64,000 bases of DNA. Origin: Gemmatimonadota bacterium. Lineage in GTDB: Bacteria; Latescibacterota; UBA2968; UBA8231. The translations under genes were made by a program, and so were the position numbers. Below the pieces are notes generated by a model that made no database searches, was not told the DNA's origin, and saw only the letters and a program-made list of their open reading frames with translations. This document shows positions 49,417 through 59,210 of this stretch, one piece after another. The stretch is from assembly GCA_009841115.1 (NCBI GenBank), contig VXML01000080.1, forward strand, positions 124,001 to 188,000, given 5' to 3'. Position 1 is the stretch's first letter, and each line of letters starts with the position of its first letter.

Positions 49417-52209
49417 ATGGGCAGAACTAGGGGGATACCTGCGTGGCTGGTCCTCTTGGCACTGGTATTGCCAGCGACCGAGGCAATCGGCCAGTCGCTG
49501 GACCGTCGTTTCGGGACCCAGCGTGGTGCCCAACTCACTTTTGAACCGCGCGGTCCGGGCGTCCTCTTCGATGCCCTCGACCCGGCGCTCAAGAAATGGT
49601 ACGTGCCGCAAGAGCTATACGTCGATTACGGCTTTCGTCAGTGGGAGTACTCGAATTACGCCAGAGACTTATACCAGCGCTACGTCAGCACCAACCGCCA
49701 GGGCGGGCCGTTTTACGACCTGTACGGAAATTATCAGACCTGGGGCTGGCTGGTTTTCGACTGGAACCAGACGCAGCCGGGCCAATTTGGTTCGTCGATA
49801 TACAAAGATCCTAGGTTCAATTCGTGGTTCAATGCCGTTACTGTCTCTGCCGATTCACGCGATCAGTATTACTTGGCGATAACCATTGGCGAGCGCATCC
49901 GCACTGCCCTGACCCCACTGACCTTTTCGAAGCCGCGTTTCAACGGCATCCAGATGGACTTTGCCGCGGACAAATACGAGGCCACGCTGTTGTTTTCCCG
50001 CGCCAGCGAGGCGATCCTCGGTACCACCCCCGCACTCCAGCCCAGCACCTCGACCAATGCGACCAATATGATGGGGGGACGGGCCACGGCGCAGGTGGGA
50101 GATTTTGTCAAGGTCGGCGCAACTATGGTCAACGCCCACCACTCGCAGACGCTGGCCGAGGCGTTTGAACGCAATCCGTTCATCGGCACCTTGGGGGCTG
50201 GGCAAGGCAGCGATCCGATTCGGGTCCTCGCTGTGGTGCTGAGCGACGATTCCCCGGAAGACGGCCAAGGCGGCGCGGCGCTGTTTGCCCACGACATCAT
50301 CATTACGGCCGAGGATTTCGACACCAAGAAGCGCACGAAATACCGCTTGCGGGAGGTGGTAGCCGATCCAACCAAATGGCCGGTGATTACCGGCGGCTTT
50401 CCCCGGGAGGGTTTTTTGGCTGCCGACGGCGAGGAACAGATCGTCATTAACTACGACTTTACCGACTTGGCGTATATTGGGCCGCGACCGACGGAGATCA
50501 TCGATATCCAGTTCGACTTAGTGGTGGCCAACGACTACAAGATCCAGGTGTGGTCGGATCGCCAGATTGGACGCGGCAGCTTGCCCAGCCCGCCGCTTAC
50601 AGGTTTGGACTTGGCGCAAGCGGGTGCCGTGTTGTTCGATGTCCGCAGCGCCGCAGGCAATGTGACGGACAATTCAAACCAGCAGCGCGTGGTCTTTGAC
50701 TACGGACTGCCATCGGCCAACATGGTGTTCGGATTTACCATGGAAGTGCTACAGTTGATGGGCTTTGATGCCTATGCTGAGTACGATATTAATCGCGACT
50801 ACACCCAGTACCCCAACCTCACGCTCGCCAACGCAGACCGCAACCTGCGCACCCACGCCCGCGACGCCGCGGCTTGGATGGTCAACGTTTCCAAGCAGGC
50901 CTATCCATTCTTCTTGTTCGGCGAGGCCTTCAGCATGGACCCCGATTACTCGACGACGGCGTTTATCGTCGATTCGGGAGGCAACATCTACTACGACGAC
51001 ACGCGCACCTCAATGTATGAGTTTGTCGATGACAATGACGACCAAGACCGCACGCCCGATTGGAGCCGTTGGGGTCAGGGCGGCCCCGACGCAATCGTCT
51101 TCCCCGGTTGGGACGAAAACAACGACTTCGTCTCGGACTTCAACCAGAACGACAACATCTCGCTGAGCAATCGCATCCCGGATTACGAGGAACCGTTTTT
51201 TCGCTACAACGTCGATCGGCCAGAATTCCTCTTTGGCATTGACCTCAACAACAACAACTGGATTGATCGGTTTGAAAACGACGACTTGCCAGACTATCCC
51301 TACCGCAGGAATCACCGGGGCTACAATGTCTATGTCGGCCAACACCTGACGCCGGAGGCGCGATTGACGGTGGGACGACTGCGCGAAGACGAGCTATCCT
51401 CCAACCGCCGGAGCCACGCGACCTACGGCGTTTTCACGTATGACCGCGATCACCCACAATGGGGCCACTTGCGGTTTTTCAATTCGCTGAAAAAGGTCGC
51501 CGACAATATCCCCGACGCTCGCCGCGAGCCGACGCTATACCTGCAGACGCTCTCGCTGGCTCTTGTCGAGGACATCTTGCCGGCCAGAGACACTTGGGTC
51601 AATGACAGCTACGTGCAGTTCGATTACGAACCGGTCAAAAAGCTGAATGTGATCAACAAATTCAAATACAGCCTCTTCAGCCAGCGCGGTGAGGCGTTCA
51701 AAAGCGGCGATGCACCCATCCTCAATGAACGCACGCAGTTTGTGGGTTTGATCAATAAGGCGGATTACACCCGCAAAATTGGCCAATTTGTGCTGCAACC
51801 CAAGGTGAAAAGCGAATACCTCAACCAGACGGCCTTTTTGCAGGCCGATCCCGATCGCAAGGAGTGGATGGGGATTGGCATTTTGCAGGCGCGGCTGCCG
51901 GTGTTGAACAACTCCTTCCTCGAAAGCGGGGTGGAGTATTCGGTTTTCCGCGAACTGGTCTTGGACGAAGATTCCTTGCTGGACGATGGCCCGACCCAAG
52001 ACACGGGTGACTTCCGCAACTTGGTTTTGGCCGTGCAGTGGACGACCCTCGGACACTACCTCGGCTACAAGCTTACCACTCAGTTTGGCGTTAGCTATAC
52101 CAAGCGGTGGGACGAGGCCGTGGTGTTGGGTGATGATGGCCTTGTGAAGCAGAGTGAGAGCCGCTCCTTTGGCACGAGCTTTATCTCGGTGTACGCCGGT
52201 GTAGAATGA
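49417..52209 (+). CDS. Large barrel-like surface protein, copy 1
   Basis: A 930-aa exported protein I do not recognise by family. The signal peptide (GIPAWLVLLALVLPATEAIG) is followed by alternating aromatic/polar strands typical of outer-membrane barrels and by conserved blocks shared with copy 2: LKKWYVPQELYVDYGFRQWEY, NYARDLYQRY, FNGIQMDFAADKYEATLLFSRAS, FFLFGEAFSMDPDYSTTAFIV. It has calcium-loop-like runs DENNDFVSDFNQND and DLNNNNWIDRFENDD. It overlaps copy 2 by four bases (ATGA), so the pair is made together. Surface barrel is inference; no reaction assigned. Confidence 0.7.
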   Translation: MGRTRGIPAWLVLLALVLPATEAIGQSLDRRFGTQRGAQLTFEPRGPGVLFDALDPALKKWYVPQELYVDYGFRQWEYSNYARDLYQRYVSTNRQGGPFYDLYGNYQTWGWLVFDWNQTQPGQFGSSIYKDPRFNSWFNAVTVSADSRDQYYLAITIGERIRTALTPLTFSKPRFNGIQMDFAADKYEATLLFSRASEAILGTTPALQPSTSTNATNMMGGRATAQVGDFVKVGATMVNAHHSQTLAEAFERNPFIGTLGAGQGSDPIRVLAVVLSDDSPEDGQGGAALFAHDIIITAEDFDTKKRTKYRLREVVADPTKWPVITGGFPREGFLAADGEEQIVINYDFTDLAYIGPRPTEIIDIQFDLVVANDYKIQVWSDRQIGRGSLPSPPLTGLDLAQAGAVLFDVRSAAGNVTDNSNQQRVVFDYGLPSANMVFGFTMEVLQLMGFDAYAEYDINRDYTQYPNLTLANADRNLRTHARDAAAWMVNVSKQAYPFFLFGEAFSMDPDYSTTAFIVDSGGNIYYDDTRTSMYEFVDDNDDQDRTPDWSRWGQGGPDAIVFPGWDENNDFVSDFNQNDNISLSNRIPDYEEPFFRYNVDRPEFLFGIDLNNNNWIDRFENDDLPDYPYRRNHRGYNVYVGQHLTPEARLTVGRLREDELSSNRRSHATYGVFTYDRDHPQWGHLRFFNSLKKVADNIPDARREPTLYLQTLSLALVEDILPARDTWVNDSYVQFDYEPVKKLNVINKFKYSLFSQRGEAFKSGDAPILNERTQFVGLINKADYTRKIGQFVLQPKVKSEYLNQTAFLQADPDRKEWMGIGILQARLPVLNNSFLESGVEYSVFRELVLDEDSLLDDGPTQDTGDFRNLVLAVQWTTLGHYLGYKLTTQFGVSYTKRWDEAVVLGDDGLVKQSESRSFGTSFISVYAGVE

Positions 52210-55025
52210 CGCGACGCAATCTAACAATGTGGGCGGCGGTTTGCCTGCTGACCGGACTAGTGCCAGCGAATGCCCAGCCCGATTACGGCAACCGCTTGGG
52301 GACCAACGAGGAGGACCGGGTTTCCTATTACGCCTCCGGCCCACTCATGCAGCAGGCGGCGTTCGTCCCCGCGTTGAAGCGCTGGTACATGCCGCAGGAA
52401 ATCGTCTCTGAATACCGCTGGCAGTGGGAGTACACCAATTACGCCAGAGATCCCTACCGGCGTTACTTTTCTCCTGGGCAGGAAGGCGACTATTTCTACG
52501 ACCTGTACGGGCGCTATCTGACCAAGGGTTGGTTGGTTTACGACTGGCGGCAGCGACAGCCGACCAGCTCGGGAGGCTCGGGCCTGCTCAAACCGTCCGG
52601 GCGCTACGACTCGTGGTTCAGCAACCTGCTCATTGCCACCGATACCAAGGGCCAGCACTATTTGGGGGTGACTATCGGCGACCTGATCAATACCACGCTG
52701 ACGCCGATGACGTTCCGCAAAACTAGGTTCAACGGGGTGCAATTTGACTATGCTGCCGACCGCTTGGCCGCTACGGTGTTGATGTCGCGGATTAGTCTGC
52801 CGGTGCATCAGATCGCCCCGGGCGTGCGCGTCCCCATCGTCACCGAGAACTTTACCAACCTGCTCGGCCTCCGAGGTGAGTGGAAGGTCCTCGACGCCGT
52901 GCACTTGGGCGCGACCTTTGTCAACGCCCACAACGACCGATCGCAATCCGACCGCGGCGGCAATCCCTTCAAAGGCAAGCTGACCAATGGTCAACTGGAA
53001 AATCGCATCAACTGGATCATCGTCCGCATAACGGACGATTCGCCCGAGGACGGCGCGGGCGGCCCTACGGTTTTCGACCAAGATATTGAAGTGCATACCC
53101 AAATCGGTGGTCGCGATACCGTGCTGGTTGGCAGTCAGCTTGGTTTTCTGCCGCAGGTAGAGGGCGGTACCACGCGCAATGGCTTTCCCGTTGCCGAAGG
53201 GGCTGGTAGCGAGGGCGAGATCACCTATCGGTACAACTTCTCTTCGGAAGACCCGGCGGTGATGGCGCTGGAAGACATTATCGACGATGCCGACTTAGTC
53301 AACAACATTACTGCGGTGAAGTTCCGTTTCCTGCTCAACAACGACTATCGGATTGATGTCACCTCGGATGTCCAGACCGACAACGAACCTTTGGGTGCCC
53401 AATCCAAGTTCCTGAACGTGGTGCGAGCGGATGGCAATGTCCAAGACAACTCCAATCAGCGGTGGGTTGTCTTCGACTACGGTCTGCCGACAGCGACCCA
53501 AGTTTTCGGATTCAGTTTTGAGGTCAGCGATTGGGCGGGCTTTCGGATGTACGGCGAGTACAATGTCAACCACCAGTTCCGGCAGTACCCCAATATCGCT
53601 CGGCAGACGCACCACAGCGCGTCTGGCGTGTTGGGGGATGAGTCGGCCACGGGTTGGATGGTCAACGTCGCCAGAGAATTCTACCCCTTCTTCTTGTTCG
53701 GCGAGGCGTTTAGCATGGACGCCGAGTACAACACCACGTCGTTCCTCGTCGATCAGGGCGGACGGATCAATTACAGCGATGACGAAGAGGCGCGGTCGGA
53801 GTTTCTCTACGACTTGGTCGATGACAACGACGACAACGACATCCGCCTCGACCAGCGGCGCGACAAGGAGGGGCTGGCCGACGGAGCGGTGTTTCCCGGT
53901 CTCGACGAAAACAACGACTTCATTTCCGATTTCAATCAAAACAACACGCCAGTGCGCCCCAATTTCATGCCCGACTACGAAGAGCAATTCCTGCGCCACT
54001 ACGTCGATCGGCCGGAATTCGTCTTCGCCATCGACTTGAACAACAATGGTTGGGGCGAGCGCTTTGAAAACGACGACGAGCCGGATTATCCCTACAAGCG
54101 CGACCGGCGCGGGTACAACGTCTACTTAGGGGCGTGGCTGACGCCGGAGCTGAAATGGATGGCGGGGCAGGAGCAAGTGCAGCGCTTATCTACCGGCGCA
54201 AAGAATCTGACTCGCTACGCCCTGTTGGCCTACGAGCGCAATTTCCCGACGGTGGGAAATGTTGCTTTTTACGACATGTTCAAGCTAGTGCAGGACGACA
54301 TTGCCGACGATGTGGTCCAGTGGGTGACGGCGCGGCCCGAGCTGGGTAGGCCGCTGGATTCGCCGGGGTCGATGCAGCCGGTCATGGATCCGCTGGCGAT
54401 GCGCGACGCCGTCGTCAATCGGCTGTGGGCTGGTTTCACCGGCAAGACCTACAAGGGCATCAATAGCGAGGGCAAGTTCATCCACGAATTCATTCGGCAG
54501 CGCGACGCCGATGCCCGCGACCGAGCTGGCCGCAAGATCGCCCGCAATACGCGGCGACTGGGGCTGATCAACCGCATAGATTACCAATTTTCGCTGGGCC
54601 GGCTGACGGTACAACCGCGCTTCAAGCACGAACTCTTCATGGACGACACGCCCTACAATATCGACCGCCTAACCAGCGCCTCGACGGCCGACCGCCAAGA
54701 CTGGAGCGGGATCTCCTCGCTCTTACTGCGGCGTTCCTTTTTGAACCACGTGTCGCTACAATTGGGCGTCGAGCACCTGATCTTCCGCGATTTTATCCAA
54801 GATGAGACGGCCACCGCTGGCTTGCGCGCCGGCGATACGACTGGGGATTTCAACGAGACCTCGCTCGCCGTGCAGTTTTCCATCGACAAGCCGTATCTGG
54901 GCTATACCCTGCAAACCCTGATGGGGATAAGGGTGAGCAGACGCTACTTAGAGCGCTTTGAACAGCCGAGCGCTCGGGAGACGGGTGCCCTTTCCTTCGT
55001 GACGGTATATGGCAGCATCCGCTAG
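52206..55025 (+). CDS. Large barrel-like surface protein, copy 2
   Basis: A 939-aa exported protein paralogous over its whole length to the gene before it: LKRWYMPQEIVSEYRWQWEYTNYARDPYRRY, FNGVQFDYAADRLAATVLMSRIS, FFLFGEAFSMDAEYNTTSFLV, DENNDFISDFNQNN and DLNNNGWGERFENDD. Signal peptide MTRRNLTMWAAVCLLTGLVPANA. It starts four bases before copy 1 ends. Full conservation of the D/N-rich loops in both copies suggests they bind calcium. Likely a surface or outer-membrane pair, function unknown. Confidence 0.7.
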   Translation: MTRRNLTMWAAVCLLTGLVPANAQPDYGNRLGTNEEDRVSYYASGPLMQQAAFVPALKRWYMPQEIVSEYRWQWEYTNYARDPYRRYFSPGQEGDYFYDLYGRYLTKGWLVYDWRQRQPTSSGGSGLLKPSGRYDSWFSNLLIATDTKGQHYLGVTIGDLINTTLTPMTFRKTRFNGVQFDYAADRLAATVLMSRISLPVHQIAPGVRVPIVTENFTNLLGLRGEWKVLDAVHLGATFVNAHNDRSQSDRGGNPFKGKLTNGQLENRINWIIVRITDDSPEDGAGGPTVFDQDIEVHTQIGGRDTVLVGSQLGFLPQVEGGTTRNGFPVAEGAGSEGEITYRYNFSSEDPAVMALEDIIDDADLVNNITAVKFRFLLNNDYRIDVTSDVQTDNEPLGAQSKFLNVVRADGNVQDNSNQRWVVFDYGLPTATQVFGFSFEVSDWAGFRMYGEYNVNHQFRQYPNIARQTHHSASGVLGDESATGWMVNVAREFYPFFLFGEAFSMDAEYNTTSFLVDQGGRINYSDDEEARSEFLYDLVDDNDDNDIRLDQRRDKEGLADGAVFPGLDENNDFISDFNQNNTPVRPNFMPDYEEQFLRHYVDRPEFVFAIDLNNNGWGERFENDDEPDYPYKRDRRGYNVYLGAWLTPELKWMAGQEQVQRLSTGAKNLTRYALLAYERNFPTVGNVAFYDMFKLVQDDIADDVVQWVTARPELGRPLDSPGSMQPVMDPLAMRDAVVNRLWAGFTGKTYKGINSEGKFIHEFIRQRDADARDRAGRKIARNTRRLGLINRIDYQFSLGRLTVQPRFKHELFMDDTPYNIDRLTSASTADRQDWSGISSLLLRRSFLNHVSLQLGVEHLIFRDFIQDETATAGLRAGDTTGDFNETSLAVQFSIDKPYLGYTLQTLMGIRVSRRYLERFEQPSARETGALSFVTVYGSIR

Positions 55026-55085
55026 CGCCTGCTGACCGTCGGGTTTGATCCATTCCACCTAAAAAATTGCGAGTGTACTGAATCT

Positions 55086-56792
55086 ATGAAAGCGTACCTA
55101 TCCTTGGTTTGTAGTGGGATTGTCTTGGCGTTTATGGGTTGTGCAAAAGATGCCGAGGAACTGGAAGACCCCGTTTTGGCCGAAGTGGGAGACCGCCGGA
55201 TAACGGCTTCCCAATTGATCGACTTTGAACAGCGCTTGCCGGCGCAGCTAAAGACGAAAAAATCTGGCTTAGACGGCTACCGCGACTACTTACAGACGAT
55301 CATCGACAAGGAGATCTTCCTTCAAGAAGCGATCAAAAGGGGACTCGACGAGGTGCCAGAGGTGGCGCAGAAGCTACAGCGGGAAAAAGCCGAACGGGTG
55401 TTGAGCCTGTTGTTCGAGCGCGAATTCCTCGCCAAGGTCAATGTCGATGAGCAGGAGTTGCGGGCGGCCTACGAGGCCGCGGACAAGGAGCGCGAAGTCA
55501 AGCTGCGCTTGATCATCGTTGACACGCAGGCAGAAGCCGAGGAGATCGGGCAAAGCCTCGCCGATGGGAGGGATTTCGCCGAACTGGCACACAGCCGATC
55601 GCAGCACAAATCGACGGTACCGCAAGGTGGAGAACTGGACGGCTACTTGACCCCCAAGCGCATCCCGATCTACCTACAAGAATACATAAACGCGCTTGAG
55701 GTTGGCGAGTACTCTGAGCCGGTCCGCCTGCCCAATGGCCAGTACGGAATCTATCAAGTCATGCACGCACGGCCCGTGAGTTTTGCCACTGCGAGCAACG
55801 AGCTGGAGGCCAAGCTGAGAGAGGAAAAGACGACCGAACTGATAGAGGCGTTCTTGGCGCAACTGCGGACCGACATCGACTTGCAGGCCAACCCCGAGAC
55901 CTTGCATCAGTTACAGCAATGGGTTGCGGCGGGACGTAGAGAGTACACCGAGGTAGAACGCGTAGCGGTGCTCTTTCAATTCCGCGACGGCAGTATCACG
56001 GTGGGCGATTTTTGGGATTATGCGGAAGAGCTGAAGATGGGCTTTTCAGGTGACATTGCCGAGTCGGTGCGTTGGTTTGCCGAGGACGTGCTGTTGCCCC
56101 GCACCTTGTTCCTGCATGTGGCCCATGAAAGGGGGATTGATCGCGAAGAGCAGATTGTGCGCTGGTATGAGCGTCGCAAAGACGCGCTGTTGCTGTTGGC
56201 ACTTAGGCAGACGGCGGTCAAGGACCAGGTCGAGATCGAGCCGGAGGCGGTCAGAAAATTATACGACGAGCGGCCCGAGTTATTCACGGCACCGGAGGAA
56301 GTCACGCTGCAGGAGATCATGGTGCAAACCCGGGAAGATGCCGTGGAGATCAAGGCGAGAATTGAGGCAGGTGAGGATATGGGGGCACTCGCCGACGAAT
56401 ACACCTTGCGAACGGCGGGCAAGGGCGCGCAGGGTACGTTCCACATCCATGCCTTTGAACAAGCCTTTTATCCAGAATTGATCGACGTCGTGCGCAGTGT
56501 CGAGGTCGGCAAGTTGTACGGTCCGCTAGCGGTGACGGCACAGGCCGCCCAAGTGGTCGGCCCGGAGGCCATGCCTCGAGGCGGCGAGTACTATTCGGTG
56601 TTCAAGGTGCTGAAGTCGAATTTCGGCAGCGCTCCCGAGCCTTTTGACACTGCGGTGAAGCGGGCGCGGGCGCTGTTGAAACGCGCCGAAGAGAGCCGCT
56701 TGGCAGATGCGTTTTTGATGGGGCTACGGCGGGACTACGAAGATAGGGTTGTCGTATATGAAGACCGCCTCGAAGCGGTCTTGCTCCAGTAG
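55086..56792 (+). CDS. SurA-like lipoprotein peptidyl-prolyl isomerase
   Basis: A 568-aa periplasmic foldase. The signal ends at a lipobox-like FMGC at about residue 19. A SurA-type N-terminal helical region (TASQLIDFEQRLPAQLKTK) leads to two parvulin-like domains, about residues 135-230 (LRLIIVDTQAEAEEIGQSLADGRDFAELA ... GEYSEPVRLPNGQYGIYQV) and 395-515 (VTLQEIMVQTREDAVEI ... KLYGPLAV ... YYSVFKVL). It follows the barrel pair by 60 bases and plausibly chaperones them. The second parvulin lacks some usual surface residues and may only bind substrate. Confidence 0.82.
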   Translation: MKAYLSLVCSGIVLAFMGCAKDAEELEDPVLAEVGDRRITASQLIDFEQRLPAQLKTKKSGLDGYRDYLQTIIDKEIFLQEAIKRGLDEVPEVAQKLQREKAERVLSLLFEREFLAKVNVDEQELRAAYEAADKEREVKLRLIIVDTQAEAEEIGQSLADGRDFAELAHSRSQHKSTVPQGGELDGYLTPKRIPIYLQEYINALEVGEYSEPVRLPNGQYGIYQVMHARPVSFATASNELEAKLREEKTTELIEAFLAQLRTDIDLQANPETLHQLQQWVAAGRREYTEVERVAVLFQFRDGSITVGDFWDYAEELKMGFSGDIAESVRWFAEDVLLPRTLFLHVAHERGIDREEQIVRWYERRKDALLLLALRQTAVKDQVEIEPEAVRKLYDERPELFTAPEEVTLQEIMVQTREDAVEIKARIEAGEDMGALADEYTLRTAGKGAQGTFHIHAFEQAFYPELIDVVRSVEVGKLYGPLAVTAQAAQVVGPEAMPRGGEYYSVFKVLKSNFGSAPEPFDTAVKRARALLKRAEESRLADAFLMGLRRDYEDRVVVYEDRLEAVLLQ

Positions 56793-57008
56793 CCGGAGGC
56801 TAGCAGGTATGCGCTCGGCAGCCCGCGCCGTCTCTTCGCCGATGGTGAGGGAGGCACGATGGAGGTGCGTTATAGGATATCCCTAAGAAGCCTTCTAATC
56901 TCGATTTAGTCCGTTATTTGACGAGGTGTAGGGGCTATGGCACATTATTCTATTCAGTTTCGACAATCAGGGCTGTCGCACTACAGTCGGGAAAGGGAGA
57001 TATAAGTA
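56793..57008. other. 216-base gap before defence-like islet
   Basis: Transition from GC-rich to AT-rich sequence. No gene or hairpin that I can defend. AAGGGAG at about 56994 serves the nuclease gene's ATG at 57009. Confidence 0.5.
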
Positions 57009-57995
57009 ATGACACTCAAGGAGCATATTGACGACATACGCGACGCTTTAAGAGAAAACCAATTTCCAAATGAGGCAGCAGTCTCTCAGGGCATCGTGGG
57101 TAGGCTACTCACCTCACTTACTTGGCCATGGTATAATCCACAGATTGTCATTCCTGAATACTCAGTGGGGGGGAGGAGGGTGGATTTTGCTCTATGCCAT
57201 CCTGCATTAAAGCCGATGATCTTTATTGAAGTTAAGCAAGTAGGACAAAGTGATGGGGCAGAGAGACAGCTATTTGAATATGCTTTTCACGCTGGGGTAC
57301 CAATTGCTGTTCTCACCGATGGTCAGAGATGGCAATTTTTCCACCCAAGCGGTTGGGGAAATTACGAAGAACGCAGAGTATATACGTTGGATCTAATAGA
57401 AACGGACAGTGAGGAAAGTGTATCGCGCCTCAACAGATACCTCAACTACGAATCAGTGTGTACTGGTAAATCATCTGATGCAATTGCAGACAACTACCAG
57501 AACATCTCTAAGCAGAAACATATAGAGGAAAATTTGCCAGAAGCATGGAATAAATTGATGGAGGAAAAAGATGAGATTTTGCTAGCTTTAGTGGCGGAAA
57601 AAGTAGAAAGTCTATGTGGGTACAAACCAACGGATGATCAAGTATGGGATTTCCTGATAAATAAACCGCCAGAAGTAAGCGATCCAGAGGACCCGAACCA
57701 AAATGCAGATCATCTGACCGCAGATGATCTTATTCCGTACATGGTCAAGGTTCTGAAAAAGCATGGTGGTCGTGCACAGAAAACCCAAGTGGAGCACGAT
57801 GTATATGAACAGCTCAAAAACATCTTTGAGCTTTCTTACTACCAAGGAACCGTTTCTCATGGCATCCCAAGATGGCGACATAATTTGGCGTGGGCGAAGG
57901 AACGTGTAAAAAAGAGGGGCCTGATTCAGCCGCCGGATAAGTCAGGTAGGGGTTGGTGGGCTCTGACGGATAAGGGATGGAAGTTCGCTGCGTGA
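57009..57995 (+). CDS. HsdR_N-type nuclease with winged-helix C-terminus
   Basis: A 328-aa AT-rich protein. Residues 1-140 match the type I R-protein N-terminal nuclease: Glu22 in NEAAVSQGIVGRLL, Asp59 in RRVDFALCHP, and the E-x-K pair (IEVKQ, Glu74 and Lys76), then AERQLFEYAFHAGVPIAVLTDGQRWQFF. The C-terminal third (LKKHGGRAQKTQVEHDVYEQLKNI ... GWWALTDKGWKFAA) reads as a Mrr-like winged helix. It lacks the helicase motor, so it may be a methyl- or modification-dependent nuclease. Probably defence; target unknown. Confidence 0.78.
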   Translation: MTLKEHIDDIRDALRENQFPNEAAVSQGIVGRLLTSLTWPWYNPQIVIPEYSVGGRRVDFALCHPALKPMIFIEVKQVGQSDGAERQLFEYAFHAGVPIAVLTDGQRWQFFHPSGWGNYEERRVYTLDLIETDSEESVSRLNRYLNYESVCTGKSSDAIADNYQNISKQKHIEENLPEAWNKLMEEKDEILLALVAEKVESLCGYKPTDDQVWDFLINKPPEVSDPEDPNQNADHLTADDLIPYMVKVLKKHGGRAQKTQVEHDVYEQLKNIFELSYYQGTVSHGIPRWRHNLAWAKERVKKRGLIQPPDKSGRGWWALTDKGWKFAA

Positions 57996-58105
57996 AAAGT
58001 TAGTTATACATAACACTTCGTGTCCGACTACGGGACATTCATCCTCCTGTAGACATCCTATACCCGGAGCGGATATAGAGCGTGTTCTGAGAAAGGAGAA
58101 TCACA

Positions 58106-58636
58106 ATGACAGATATGTCTTTCGACGATTTTGTAAACCAACAGATAGCCAAGGAAGAACCATCAATCGACTGGATCCAAGTACGCGATGACTGGAAGAA
58201 GCATCTCGATGAATTCTACCAGCTAGTCGAAGGATTCCTACAGAAATACACTAACCAGGGTAAGGTCCATATTACGCGGGCTACCAAGCAGATCACTGAG
58301 GAACACATCGGTAGTTATGATGTGAAATCTCTTGAGGTCCAGATTGGTACCATCAAAGTTCGCCTCGATCCCATCGGTAGACGAGTTCTCGGTGTAAAAG
58401 GGCGAGTAGACATGCACGGGCCGCATGGTACGGTTAAGTTCGTTCTCGTCCCGAAAACAGATTCTTCCCCTACGATCCTCGTCATCCAAGAGGCATCTAG
58501 CGAAGTAAAGGATGAACCCGAACCTGTTATCAAGGAGTTGGCCTGGAAAATACTTACGCCACCTCCGAACATCAAATACATCGAACTTGAAGAGGAGTCC
58601 TTTCTTTCCGCAATAATGGAAGTTGCGAATGCCTAG
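58106..58636 (+). CDS. Hypothetical protein, partner of HEPN gene
   Basis: A 176-aa AT-rich protein, no recognised domain. It is acidic with a mixed alpha/beta pattern (VKSLEVQIGTIKVRLDPIGRRVLGVKGRVDMHGPHGTVKFVLVPK). RBS AAAGGAG precedes ATG 58106. It overlaps the next gene by eight bases (ATG 58629). By position it may be the antitoxin of a HEPN module, but this is inference. Confidence 0.6.
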   Translation: MTDMSFDDFVNQQIAKEEPSIDWIQVRDDWKKHLDEFYQLVEGFLQKYTNQGKVHITRATKQITEEHIGSYDVKSLEVQIGTIKVRLDPIGRRVLGVKGRVDMHGPHGTVKFVLVPKTDSSPTILVIQEASSEVKDEPEPVIKELAWKILTPPPNIKYIELEEESFLSAIMEVANA

Positions 58637-59165
58637 TGCTCGGAGAGTCACGTTTTCTGGAGAACATCTCCCGCTCGTTCAGATTGCCCAATATTATAGC
58701 GACATCGAAGCATCCGTAAGAAACTACTTTTCTTTTGAAAATCAACGATTAGGTGAGCGTTTCGTCGGCTATACACCACTGGAAATAGAACTCGAGATGA
58801 CCTCCGTTCTTGCAGAGCATGCACGGAGTACATCTATGAGTATCTTGGCTGCTTTAGAAGCAACTTTCCGTATGGACTTTTTGCAGCGTTGTTATAAAAG
58901 ACGAAGAGATCCTCTATCAAGATATTTTCGAGAATTGCATAAACAGAGAGGGCAATATGTGCCGCTAAAGGATATTTTCTCGCAGTGGCAATTGCATTCG
59001 AATGTTCCCCGATCCATCATTTCAGACTTAGACCGTGCCTTCAAGTATAGACATTGGCTTGCACATGGTCGGTACTGGACGCCAAAGATCGGTCGAGAGT
59101 ATGACTATGACGATATCTATGCGCTTGCTGAGTCGATATATAACTCATTTCCGTTTGAAGAGTGA
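58629..59165 (+). CDS. HEPN domain protein, possible RNase toxin
   Basis: A 178-aa AT-rich protein. The C-terminal part reads ISDLDRAFKYRHWLAHGRYW, with R141 and H146 making the Rx4H motif of HEPN ribonucleases in a characteristic helix. The track start is TTG 58623; ATG 58629 is preferred and overlaps the preceding stop. Many HEPN genes are toxins in toxin-antitoxin or abortive-infection systems. Direct RNase activity is not shown by sequence alone. Confidence 0.65.
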   Translation: MPSARRVTFSGEHLPLVQIAQYYSDIEASVRNYFSFENQRLGERFVGYTPLEIELEMTSVLAEHARSTSMSILAALEATFRMDFLQRCYKRRRDPLSRYFRELHKQRGQYVPLKDIFSQWQLHSNVPRSIISDLDRAFKYRHWLAHGRYWTPKIGREYDYDDIYALAESIYNSFPFEE

Positions 59166-59210
59166 CCGGCGGTGTCTATGAGGTCATTCATGTTCTGAGG
59201 AGGACAAATC

